This document shows, piece after piece, positions 13,701 through 25,100 of a stretch of DNA of 64,000 nt (positions are counted from its first letter, which is position 1; each line of letters opens with the position of its first letter). The DNA is taken from assembly GCA_019155185.1 (NCBI GenBank), contig CM032806.1:2960001-3024000 (forward strand). The letters run 5' to 3'. The notes under the pieces were generated by a model. That model ran no database searches. It was given only the letters and a program-made list of their open reading frames with translations, and was not told the origin of the DNA. This DNA is from Beaufortia kweichowensis (lineage: Eukaryota; Chordata; Actinopteri; Cypriniformes; Gastromyzontidae). A program made the translations under genes and the position numbers.

Positions 13701-16700
13701 TAAAAGAAAGTTTTAACAAGTGTGGTACTGAAGCATAATTTTGACGCATAATATGCTAAAGAGATATTTAATTGGAAACTAAGCTGATTAAATGAAAAGC
13801 AATGCAATCAATCTGGACAGCAGCTGTTAGACCGGTTCCAGAGTCACTGCACGATCCAAATCCCTGGTCATTCCATAAAGAATTCAATTACAGAAGCAAA
13901 GACGTATTCATGCACAATAAATATTAATTAACTGCAGAATTCCTCACTGAAACACAAATCATTGATGTAAGAGCTCTCATTAGTGACACAGACCGTTGCT
14001 TGTGTCTGCCCACTCGCGACACAGCACAACTCTCTTTATGAAAAATACATAAAGACCACTTTCTCTCAGCGTGACATTTAGACACAAAAGGCCAACAAAA
14101 TACATCAACGGAGGTTAGGGGAAGCTGTGTCGTCTTTTACTCCGCTGTCGTATTAGTTCCAGCCACCGGCCTCGGACACAGGCTTCTCGAACCCGTGCGA
14201 GGGTACGAGAGGGGGAGGGCGACTCCACTGACCTCAATACGTGACCCATATCGGCTCTGGCTTTATTTCAGAGAGCTGGCAGAAAATCATAAACAAAATG
14301 ACATATTTCTAGACGATTAACATGGATTTGTAAGAGGTTAGGGAGCGCTGGACTCTAGCACGGCTCTCTAAAGGAAGGATTTGTTTCTGTTTGTAGATGT
14401 TTTGATTGAAGATTTTATTTTCTGGTTTCATTTTCTAAAAAGACAATCTTTAAAAAGTGCTTCGTACCGATTTGCGCTCAGCCTTCAGTTCTTGAATGTA
14501 TCTGGTCAACTCGATGATGATCTGAGAGGACAGATTCTCAGCGATGACCTCGTGCTGACCGGCGTAGTCGTTCAGCTCATTTAAGGTCATGAGAAAGGCT
14601 CGACATGTTGTGTACCTGATGACACAGAGATTTTTTTAAAAAAATTTTTTTTTAATTTTACATCAATGACAAAATCATAGATTCTCTGCATGATTAAAAG
14701 TGACCTGCTCTCCATAAAACATATTATTAAATCAACACAATACCACATGAAAAACAAAATATGTGGATGATATTTTTTAATACAGCATGTTAGTTTCAAA
14801 GCTTAGATGACAATAAAAACTAATGCATTCCATACATTTCTCATTTGTATGAATAATAATTATAATAATAAACATTATTAGTAAACTTATCAAAGACTAA
14901 ATTACTAATTACTAAAATACAAGTTTAGGTAAAAAAACTGTGCTAAATGCAAATAATAAAACAAAACCAACTATAAAACCCTTTAGGTATGATTACAAAA
15001 TAAAATATGCTTATCAACTTTTGATGTAAAAAATATCTTTTTGTAGTTATATTAATTGCAAATTAGCCGAATGCCAACATGGACAGGTTGCTTAAAAACG
15101 TAAAAAATGGCGCAGGAAACATTAAATAAATGTTTCCTTGCAGTGAGGATAAACATGGTTTGTATTGAACACAATACATTTTGTGTCCAATGTCCTGAAG
15201 CATAACAACGAAATTAGCTATTGTAAATACTTTTGTGTCACTCACTTGAATTCATCTTCCTCTTTGGAGTTCTTCTTCAGCTGATATTTCTTAGACAGAT
15301 TCCTACAATACAACAAGTGATAAATCTAAAAAAGTAAAACATTTATTACAGTAAATACATTTTACAGTTTTCAAAGATCTCTTTGTCCTTCTGTAATTTG
15401 AATAAACAGAACTGTGTGCGTCAATGACCAATAAGATGAAATAATAGTACTCGTGGTGCAATGAGAGTCTGTGCTGCAAACAAAAGCTAATATTGTCACC
15501 ATCAGAATAATCATATCACCCCACTGAACAAGGCCTGCTATTCACCGGTCTGACCCCCGTCAATCAGAAAATCAAAAAATCCAGCTGCTGGACGACATAA
15601 AACAACCCACAGAAAACGAGAAAATCACTGCTGCGTTTGTGAATTATACGTGATTAATTTCCATAGAGCCTATAAATGGCTTAAAATCAATTATCATTGT
15701 GACGGTTCCGCCCCTTAACACATTTTCCTGCAGCCGTTCCTCTCTCACTTTCTCTCTCTCTCTCCGCACACACCCAACGGTTGCTCCCAGGAGTCTGATG
15801 TGTTGCTAGGCAGATCCCCATCTTGCGGTTTCTTGACAAGACCACACCAATGCAATCGCTTTACTGTCTCCTAGTTTCTCTACATCAGACCTAAATGGGC
15901 CGCACCCTGCGTCAATACGTCACAATAAATGTTAAGCAGGTTGATAAAGATATAAATAAATCCTTATTAGAATAATCCATCCCACCATTTTTACAAAAAA
16001 AACTATTATTCCTCGAGCAAACAGGTTCATGTCAGTATTGTTTATCTGTTAACATGTATTTTGCATTTAATAAATCTTTCACCGGTTGCTCGAATCTGTA
16101 TAAATAACCTGCGGGATATGTCACAATGCATTCGTTCTTGAAAACTAATTTGACATTTGTTGCAGCTGTGAGCTCCAGCTGTGGGTTAACATTAAGCTTT
16201 TTGTGTGTATGACGTGTAAGATGTCCAGTGTTGTAAGAATATAGACCTCCAGAATAAAATTCGTCTTAATAAACTTTTAAAACACAGATAGGTAGAAATA
16301 TTGCAGAATCAGTGCAGGATAGAATGTGGGTCAGAGCCGGTATCCATGGTGATACATGTCGGACATGTGACCTGTTTTATTTAGCTTGTTTCGTCTGACA
16401 TAATATGTTATCTTTATTAAAATTACCTGTACATATATTTATGCAGCTAAATGAACAGTTGGCAAGACACTAGACAAAAACAAAGAAACACTAAGAATAA
16501 AGAGGAAATGTGTCCCAGTCAAAATGAGAAAAAACTTCTTACGATGTGTCTTTCCTAGACACGGTGATGTCACATTTTCACACATTAATATATAACTCAA
16601 ATGATGTGCAGTAGCAGGTGTTCATTGCATACAGCTCATCTAATCAGAACTTATATTTAGATCTATCACTTTTATAATGTTAGTCTTACTGGTTTGAGCC

Positions 16701-18120
16701 TTTGCTAATAGCTCAAGCCTCACGCAATGTATAATACAAGCAACAAATCCTCCACTGTATCTTACCTCATCTGCTTGGCATAGCTTAATTCAATTTCAGA
16801 CCGCTCCTTCACAAACTTAGTGTACCGTTCCAAGAACTCGATGCCCCACTGAGTATGCTTCTCTAGATTATCAAACTGATCCTGCAAAGGAGAGAAAAAC
16901 ATTTAAATCGGACTAAATCACATTCAAGACTGAAAGTTCATCATGTTTAAACCGTCTGATGTAACACCTTCACAAGATCTGAAATAAGATACAGCACAAG
17001 CATGCATGCACTTAGCATAGATTGCTTGTTATTGCTTTGATAGGTTTTATATAACAGTGAGTTTTATAAAAGAGGGCCCAAGGGACAGATATGAAATTAC
17101 TCATCCAATATAGTTTCATGACTTTGCAGTATCTGCTGACATTGGCAGTATGTCAGATCTATTATTCAGCACTGCTGGTTCTCCGGCTGTAACATGCCTG
17201 TCACTAAATGCCTGTTACAAACTTCACAGAAGCTATTGATCTTTTGTCAATCATTTACTTTGCTTTAAAAAACTATTGATCTGAATTTTCTGTAACTTCC
17301 ATACTCATTGCCTACACAACTTAAATAGTACACACTTTATTACCAATTATATACAATACATGTAATACTTTTCTGTAAATGAACTATCAATACAACTTTA
17401 AAAACCTAAGGTTAAGGGGCTGATCCCAATCATGAGAGTTAAACCTACAACTGCTTAATAACGAGCTAAGATCTTTAACCACTTTAACAACAAATGTCTA
17501 AATCTTTAAAATCCATCATTTTACAACCATTTTCAAATGTACTCATAAATGCCAATTTAAGGCAATATGAGGTCATAAAGGAAGCCTGTTACATTGTCAC
17601 ATAAAGTAACATTGTTACTTTGTTGACACTTTAATTGCTACTTGCAATGAAAGAAACACACGTGCATGTCAATAATCTGTACACCTGCTACACTATGACA
17701 CGCGTCTCCTTCACTTTGCATGTTGTTAGGGAAAGCATTAGCCTGGGATTATTTCCATCCAGGGTATTTCGTCAGCCCTGATGGCCAATAATTGCATTAA
17801 ACGATCTTGACGAACATGCATCTGCTTGCATTAAAATACATGGACGTGCATGCGTTAAATTCAATGCATAAATCTGATGAAAAGACCGTTTTAACGGTAG
17901 CTACAGTAGACATCATGGAATTCGCGATCTGCAAGACTGTAAAATGGGCGGTGCGGAGCGTTATACCTAAGCGAGGTGGGCTATCGATCGCACAATCTGG
18001 TTATTAATAGAGATATTAATAGAGATGCAATATATGGCTTAATCTATCGCAGATACATGCACATCAATCCATGCATCAGGCTGTACTCACCCACAGCTCC
18101 GTCCCCCAGCTGCAGTTCAT
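4784..18120 (-). CDS. fnbp1: Formin-binding protein 1 (FBP17), F-BAR/HR1/SH3 adaptor
   Basis: Encodes a Toca-family protein that bends membranes through an F-BAR dimer and recruits Cdc42, N-WASP and dynamin at endocytic sites. The model has 16 coding exons: 18091-18120, 16766-16881, 15246-15302, 14468-14615, 13415-13477, 12728-12832, 9368-9496, 8722-8868, 7898-8077, 7201-7383, 6943-6957, 6390-6499, 6157-6289, 5769-5893, 5041-5180 and 4784-4962. Together they give 1860 nt and 619 residues (human about 617), with canonical junctions. The F-BAR domain occupies roughly residues 5-265 ([13 protein letters not shown] start; coiled-coil helices). A proline-rich exon ([15 protein letters not shown]) and a 15-nt microexon identify FNBP1 rather than FNBP1L or TRIP10. 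HR1 follows ([10 protein letters not shown] onward), then a C-terminal SH3 ([24 protein letters not shown]). The protein ends in AMTYI, which fits a class I PDZ ligand. The a/b fish paralogue is undecided. Confidence 0.95.
6688..6756. repeat. Near-perfect 32-bp-arm inverted repeat (hairpin)
   Basis: Left arm 6688-6719 and right arm 6725-6756 pair at 31 of 32 positions around a 5-nt loop. The AT-rich surroundings suggest a decayed palindromic MITE. It sits in an fnbp1 intron, about 190 nt 3' (in transcript sense) of the 15-nt microexon. Confidence 0.9.
6943..6957 (-). other. fnbp1: 15-nt microexon of fnbp1 (LSLKL)
   Basis: A five-codon exon encoding LSLKL, bounded by a CAG acceptor and a GTAAG donor. 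It restores the human FNBP1 junction between RSLKRG and the HR1 segment. It is too short for ORF-based prediction. It follows the proline-rich exon 7201-7383; in mammals this linker is alternatively spliced, so tissue-specific inclusion is likely but is an inference here. Confidence 0.88.
8278..8490 (-). other. Unexplained 70-codon open frame inside an fnbp1 intron
   Basis: An ORF with protein-like composition (contains [20 protein letters not shown]) lies between fnbp1 exons 8722-8868 and 7898-8077 on the same strand. I do not recognise a family. The flanking fnbp1 exons join in frame without it and match human FNBP1, so it is not needed in the mRNA. It could be a fragment of a transposon or retrocopy, or chance. 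Confidence 0.25.
9035..9171. repeat. Small palindromic MITE-like element
   Basis: Imperfect terminal inverted repeats (gcatcccacatga at the left, tcacgtgggatcc at the right) enclose AT-rich sequence. The interior contains inverted copies of tactatagtaaa-type motifs. It carries no coding capacity and lies in an fnbp1 intron. Confidence 0.6.
9255..9358. repeat. Fragment of a TGTGACCC/GGGTCACA-ended MITE family
   Basis: It contains ggttatattttcaagg followed by tttttacagacagggtcaca. Both motifs recur in the more complete element at 61045-61385 (the first as its reverse complement) and the second at about 37613-37636, so this is one end of the same interspersed family. Confidence 0.6.
9497..12727. 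other. Long fnbp1 intron, no recognised exon
   Basis: AT-rich intron between the two F-BAR exons 12728-12832 and 9368-9496. Apart from the palindromic element at 10745-10973 nothing coding is seen. The open frames inside are short and lack similarity that I recognise. Confidence 0.7.
10745..10973. mobile_element. Non-autonomous Tc1/mariner-like MITE
   Basis: Perfect 14-bp inverted termini, gtatttggacactt (10745-10758) and its complement (10960-10973), flank about 200 bp with no transposase frame. The sequence 'gtgtccaaatact' resembles ends of fish Tc1-like elements; that family assignment comes from general knowledge and is tentative. Confidence 0.65.
15700..15910. other. GC-richer block in fnbp1 intron, possible regulatory DNA
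   Basis: A locally complex segment in an AT-rich intron, with a CT tract and two gttgct motifs near 15779 and 15804. No exon is visible. It could be an enhancer, an alternative promoter or an old repeat. Confidence 0.25.
16882..18090. other. First fnbp1 intron
   Basis: Separates the 30-nt first coding exon ([10 protein letters not shown]) from the rest of the F-BAR. Nothing else is supported; the plus-strand open frames at 17807-18419 are antisense to the fnbp1 5' end and have no recognisable product. Confidence 0.6.
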
Positions 18121-19194
18121 GGTTTCAAGGCAATTCCTCCGCGATAATCCTCTGTTTGAATGCATGCGTGATTCTTCACCAGCAATCGCTTTCAGATCAT
18201 AAAAATAATACTAACTGGTATATTACCAGTGTGTACCGTCAAGGGTTCGTACCTCGATCGGCGAGACCGCGCGTTTTCACCTCCGCATTGTGCAAATTGC
18301 CGATGAAACTGGAAATTAAGATAATGCCTCCGTACTCGTGCATTCACGCGCCTGAGACAGGACTAGACGGCCACGCGCAGTCAGAGCACCACGCAGCGCC
18401 AAATCCCACACAACACTGAGATACTGTATGTCTATACTGTTAGTAATATGTGTGTAATATGCTATGCTAATATCTAACGTTTTAAGACAAAAAAATATAA
18501 AAAATTAAATGGAAATAAATAAGAGAATTGCTTTCTTGTCTCCTTTTATATAAATTATACTAATGTAGTTATAACGTAGTCTAAGCAAGCATGCAGTTAG
18601 AAAATAGAAGTTTGTTATTGTAAAATAAAGAAAAAAAATAGTCTGTTATGTGTCGTGAAAAGTATTGCACATAATAAAGATTGCAACTGAATTTTTCTTG
18701 TCTCATAAAAACAGTATACTTAGCTTACAATGTAGGTCTTCATAAAAACGCTCATTTTTTATTATTGACACAGTATAATGGCTGTAATGTGTGTGTGGTG
18801 GGGAGTGCTGGGGTTTACAATTAGGAACTGTACCCATTAAAACGTGATTGTTGTGTTTGAAATACTCCATCAGCACGTGACTTTTATTTTGAAAGTACTA
18901 ACTTCAGATGACCAACTTCCCGTTAGCAACCAGGCCTGGCGTAACTGTTCCTATGCAGAATTTGTTGACGTTTGCTGTACGCATAGTTGTGTAGCTTATA
19001 CGATTCGCAATCATTTAAAAGATCAATTTACTGAGATTAAATAATAGTAGATGTTTTTGAGAACGATGATTATGTAATTCTCGAAACAGCTAGTTAAAAA
19101 GTTGCGCTTGTTCAACATCGCGGATTAGTCAGGTTTGCGTAACTATCAATATTAGATTATTTTCTGCTGGGTTTGAGCTCACAAAACATTTAAG
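18121..19194. promoter_or_regulatory. Shared intergenic promoter region, fnbp1 / ift81
   Basis: The first codons of fnbp1 (minus) and ift81 (plus) are 1.07 kb apart and head-to-head, so both promoters must lie here or in undetected upstream non-coding exons. The fnbp1 side (18230-18420) is GC-richer, the ift81 side AT-rich. No clear TATA box is seen for either gene. Confidence 0.55.
18914..18931 (-). promoter_or_regulatory. Possible X-box (RFX site) for ift81
   Basis: On the minus strand ggttgctaacgggaagt matches the GTTGCY half-site followed, after a 3-nt spacer, by GGGAAG, one base off the RGYAAC half. It lies about 265 bp upstream of the ift81 start. RFX X-boxes drive many intraflagellar-transport genes, but this copy is imperfect. 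Confidence 0.3.
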
Positions 19195-22100
19195 ATGAGC
19201 GAACAACTTAAATTAATCGTTGAACAGCTGAACAGAGAGCCTTTTAAGAAAAATTTTAATCTTATTACTTTTGACTCACTGGAGCCGATGCAGTTACTGC
19301 AGATACTTAATGATGTTCTGGCTGAAATCGATCCGAAGGTGAGAAATATTATCATCATCAATATCGATATACATCAAGATCTTCCTTATCTGCAAGGTGA
19401 TATAAAATTTACCATAAAAATCTTTGAAAAACGTTATAACGCTATAAACGTTATAAGGTCAAATGAATAAAATGGGCAATTCAATGAAATTGTCAACATT
19501 AACCATGAAAAAGGTTTCACCATACTGATAAATCAAATGACAATATTTTGACTTGAATTAAACATTGGTTTGAATACCCATGCCATGTGAAGTCTCTCTC
19601 TTTATATTGTTTATTTTTATGTTTAAATTATTATTTTTTTAATTGTATCTGAGTAAAGTGATGTTTTCAGAATTGTCACACCCAAACAGTCCATATTCCT
19701 CATGAATGGGCACATGAAAATAAAATAACTACTTTATGTTCTTTGTAGAGTCATCTCTTCTCTATTTGTTGGGTATTATTGCTTATAGTTTGTGCATTTT
19801 AATTCACAAAAATCTTACAAAGTATGTTGCCTCTCAAAAACATTTGTGCATGTTAAATGTGTACAGACTGATATTTTTTTATGTAAACAGGAGGTTCAAT
19901 ATATAATCTTAACATGTCATCTTATCTAAATGCATGTGTTTTGCTGTTTTAGCAAGCCATTGATATACGTGAGGAAATGCCTGAGCAGACAGCCAAGAGA
20001 ACGTTCACTCTTCTGGGGATGCTGAAATACAAACCTCCTGGAGGCATTTCTGAAGTGTAAGACAAGTGAAAACTGATGTTGAGAAAAATGAGTGTGTCCA
20101 AACAAACAAATGTTATGTGCCATGAAAAATGTACTATTTGTTTTCTGATACATTGTTATAATTATCTAAATAGATGTGTTAGGGATGGTTGAAAAGATGA
20201 CTGCTGCACATGCAGTGTATAGCTGAGCTTGGTAACAATATGGAAATAAATGGAGTGGAATAATGTACATGTTTTTACATTACTCACATTTTACATTCAT
20301 ATGTCTCAACAGAAGTGGTTTTCGTCAGGGTTTAGTGACAGGCAGTAAGCCTGTGGTGCATCCCATCCTACACTGGCTGTTACAAAGGATTCCTGAGCTG
20401 AAGAAGAGGGCTTACCTCGCTCGCTTTCTTGTCAAATTAGAGGTGCCTGCTGAGTTTCTCCAAGATGATGTCATCGCTGAGACCTACCACCAGGTTTGCC
20501 TAATGAACATATGGCCATTTCTATTCTATTCCTACAAAAACCCATTCTGGCACTTAATGACATTTTTCTGTCGTTTTTGAGAAGGAGGTTCTCACAATAT
20601 CAGTCATATATTTGATCACAAACTGAAACATAATTTCATTTATTTTTTTCTAATTCTATTTATTATTATAGATAGATTTTTTTTATTTAATGTTTGTTGC
20701 TGGACAACAATACAATCATGTGAATCCAGGTTTGGATATCATAAGTTTATAATATAAAAGGTAAAGCGACTCCATACACTGGCCCTCATCTTTTGGGATT
20801 GTGCCTTCTGTAGATCCTGTATTGTTTTTAACATCAGAAGGTTTATCAGGCTGTTTCTATTCCATTGTTTTTACAGTATGAGGAGCTGGTGGAGACATTC
20901 AAGAACATCCACAAAGAGTGTGAACAGCTGAAGAGCTCTGGTTTCTCCACCGCTGAGATCCGCCGGGTAAGAAAAGTGGCGCTGCCAACATGTTTGGTCT
21001 CATCTGGTCCTCTGGCCTTCAATATTACAATATTGTATACAGAATATCTAATACAGAATAATAATAACAATGTGTCGCTGCAGGACATTGTGGCAATGGA
21101 GGAAGAGAAAGACCAACTCATCAAACGGGTGGAGCGTCTTAGGAAGAGGGTACAAATGTTTAATCCTGGAAAATATTTTTTTTGAACTACATACATATTC
21201 ACAATTATGTGTAATAACTGTGAAATATATCCACAAATACACATCTTACAGAAGGTTTCAGTGAGATTTTCATATTTCATATTACAAACAGGTCTTAAAA
21301 GACAGAAAAACAACATGTAACTTTCTAAATCACACATTTTACTGCATTTTAATGATTTACACAGTATTTCATACATGTTTCCTTACAGGATAAAAAAGTT
21401 GTCATTGTCATTGATTTAGGGTCCTTTGTCCTCTCAGATGTGATGCTATTTTTGTCCACTAGGTGGAGGCGGTGTCAAACCATCAACGCATGCTGGAGCT
21501 GGCCAGACAGTTAAGGGTGGAAAAGGAAAGAGAAGTATCTCTCGCTCATCAGAAACAAGAGCAGAAGAATCAGGTAGAGACACAATCTGAATCCAATCCT
21601 ATAACATAAACTGTTTCCATTGGACATTGTGATGTTAAAGGCTGTCATTTCTCTTTGTGTAGCTTTTCCAGGCTGAGCAGAGACTGCAGAGATCTCAGCT
21701 CCAACTCAAAGACCTGCAGCAGGCAGCCGCAGATGCAAAGCCTGAAAGTGAGTCAAGCATTATATGACAATCACTGTGTCTTTATTATACATCTGACCCA
21801 AAGGAAAGTATGTTGGAGCCATGTGCACATCCCCAATGAGCCCTGGTGCTCACATGTATAGTGCAGGGTCGAGTCCAGTCCCTGAAACTGTGGTCTCGAT
21901 TTGATGATTTTGATGAATTTGATGATGTGATCCTAAACCACAGGCCTCATGAAGAGACTTGAGGAGGACATCAAGTTCAACTCCTACATGGTGTCTGAGA
22001 AGCTGCCCAAAGAGTTGGAGAATATGAGAAAGGTGGTACAGTATCTACAGAAGGTGGCTTCTGAACCAGCTATGGGCCAAGCTGAACTTAGAGAACTGGA

Positions 22101-25100
22101 GGAGAAGGTCAGCAGATATGGTTTTCTTATCTGTTCCTATTTCTGCGGCACTAGAGATTGTGGGTAATTTTAGTGTAATATTTGCATGGATGCATAATTG
22201 AAAAGTCCACCACAAGGAATATACGCATCCTTTTGTACATACTGTATAGTACAGCAAGCTTGTGAAATTAATTAACTGGGAAGTTAATAAAAAAATTAAG
22301 TAATGTAAAGTCCAGTACTGAATATAAATTAAATAATTGCCTAGAAATTGATTTTTGTGAGTTTCCATGCTTTTATTTGGATTTGGATGGAAGAAATTTG
22401 TTAGTCAAAAGGTGTCTGAACCCTAAGTGAGCATCTGCTCTGCTGAGAAGTGTTACATTGATAATTGTTTCTAATTTTACAGAATTTCAGTCTCACATAC
22501 AACATTTATATTTTATTTCAAATTTATAAAAAACGCTGAAAATGTTTCTCGTGCTCATTAGGTCAGAGAGACCAACACTGAGATCAACCAGCTCATTGAG
22601 AAGCGGATGGTACGGAATGACCCCATGGATGATAAACTGTCTCTCTTCAGACAGCAGGTCAGCTGCCATCATCATCACCTTTTCCTCTTTTATCACCTAC
22701 TTAAGATGTCACTGAAAAGTGTTGCTCTTTACAATTTACCTTCTCAAAAAAAAAATTCTGCCTATATTTATTCATGCAGAGTTAAGTGTGCGATTTAGTG
22801 TTTGCCCCGTAAGCCTCTCAAGCCCAAGGTTCCTAGAAAGAAAACGCAGGGTATAGATGACCATGTGACCTCACACTCTTATGGAAAGATTTGTCATGTG
22901 TGTGTGATGTTTTCTGATTTGCTAATGCAATGATATGCATGTGTTTTATATGTGATTGGCAGATTATAATGTGTAACATGGTGGCTTGGTGCATAGTGCT
23001 GCATGTTTGGTAATCAAAGGGTTATTTTTTACAATATTTACTTAAAATTGCCTGAAGATGTTAAACTTAAATTTAAATTCAAATATTTTTATGCTCTTCT
23101 ACATTCACAAACTTCCCAGCAGCTATGGTTTATAAAAGCACATGTATGTGCTCTGACTCATTAAGCCATGCTGCTCATGTGGGAGACATGGTTTCGAATC
23201 CAGCCCGCAGTGTGTCTACTGTAAATCAGCAAAAATCTCCAAAAGAGTAACTTTAAAATTTTAATGACTTTCTGCTTGTAGGCTGCTATTATACTCCGTA
23301 AGAAGGAGAGCAAGGTGGAGGAGTTGCAGGAGGCCCGTGAGGAGCTGGCAGCTGTGGAGAGAGAACTGAACATGAAGAGCAGTCAGGCACGAGAACAAGG
23401 CGGAACGGAGCTGATCCGTGGAGATGAGGTACTGAACAGATTGGCAGTGATTTTGCATCATCAGACATATTGTATTATAATGTAACAAAGTAACTTTTAT
23501 TTGAAATTAATAATCATAACATTTTTACCTTTACTTAAAATTTGTGCATATAACTCAAAAATATAAGGTAAACTTAAAAGTATGCATGTAGTTGGCTCAT
23601 TGATAGTTTTGTAATTTGTAAGTCGCTTTGGATGAAAGCATTTGCTAAATGAATAAATGTAAATGATTTAAAAAATGTGAGTTGTGTCGTGATGGTGCAT
23701 TTATAATTAAGTAAACCCAACACATCCATTTTGCAGTGTACTTTCATAAAGAGTATTAAGTTTGTGGTCTCGGAAAAATCTTGAATCATTATCTTGAATA
23801 ACGTGATACGATTGATAAATTTGTCTCTGTTTATACAAACATTATAGATAAATTTAAGCAGAATTTAATCAGTAAAGTAAAAATTTTTTGTCTTGGGTTG
23901 GGTGCTGTTACATTTTTTCTTCAGGATATGGAAAAAATCACCCTGTTTGTTTCTGACACCTGTGCGCTATCTTGTCCTCGCTCTTCTCTGTCTGTCTGCG
24001 TGTTTTCTGTATGCAGACGTTCCATCTCCGCCTTCCCTTCTGCAGAGATATTGGCAGGCTAAACAGATAGTGCGGCACCCTGCTAAAATAGACCCCTCTC
24101 CCCTTCCCCCAATCCTGGACATCCTGCGATTTTATCAGCCTCCCCTTGATAACGCTCACTTCTGTCCATGGCCCATCTGACCGCGAAAAGCAGCAGCCGT
24201 GTGATGGATGGCTTTAACTGTAGACAGTGTGTGTGTATTAGATGTGACAGAGATGTGTAGACGCTGAGATGTCCATGTATGGTCAACCTGTTGCACAATA
24301 TACAATATACAAGTTTTAAACAGGGAGATATATCACCATCTCTGCTTTAAACAAAAAGTTGATGATGTCTGACATTATCTGTGAAATCATAGCAGACAGC
24401 TCTCAACTTATAAATCATTATTATAAACTCAACATTGTGAATCAGGGTATGGAGACGGTTTTAAACAATGACTTTTTATGTTTATCTTTAACCAAAACAT
24501 TACAGTTTACAGTTTTGCAGGGCTTATTTGTTGGAGCAAAAAACACCTATTTAGTTTTAACACTTAATTTTTATCTAGACTGTTAAATTATGTGCAATTT
24601 TGTGATAGATGGTCAGACAGATGTAATTATGCATTGGTGACTACTTGAAACGTTTACGATGTAGAAGCTGAAGAGAACACAGCCCAGCATTATTGCTGCA
24701 ACAACCTTGTCTGCCCTTGCCATCCCAAAATACACAAAGCATAAACTCTCACACACAATCTCCACGTGCTCCAAGTGACATACAGCACATTGTGTGATTT
24801 CTGAGTTTGCTCTCCACATTTATAGTCATTGGCAGTACTGACAGAAGAATAGCCCGAGCGAGCGAGCTGCCAGATGAAGATGTTTTTTGTCCCTCCGGCC
24901 GCATGCCTCCAGGCTCGGGTTTCTTTTGTTGCCATCCACAGAGACGTCCCAGCGGCACCCTGGTTCACCCCTTCTTCGCACCCTCTTAGTCCTCAATGCC
25001 GTGTTCTCCCTGAGATTCTCGCCTTCCTCTCATCGTACTAGAGAATGAAGGCCACAATGTTCTCTTGACTTTGTCTCGCTGCACTACTGAACTGCTGGTG

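Noticed and set aside
17976..18419. 147-codon plus-strand ORF near the fnbp1 start
   Set aside because: It overlaps the fnbp1 first exon in antisense, has no conserved sequence, and is probably a by-product of the GC-richer promoter.
23893..24180. 95-codon ORF in an ift81 intron
   Set aside because: No recognisable domain, no splice sites in phase, and ift81 is complete without it.
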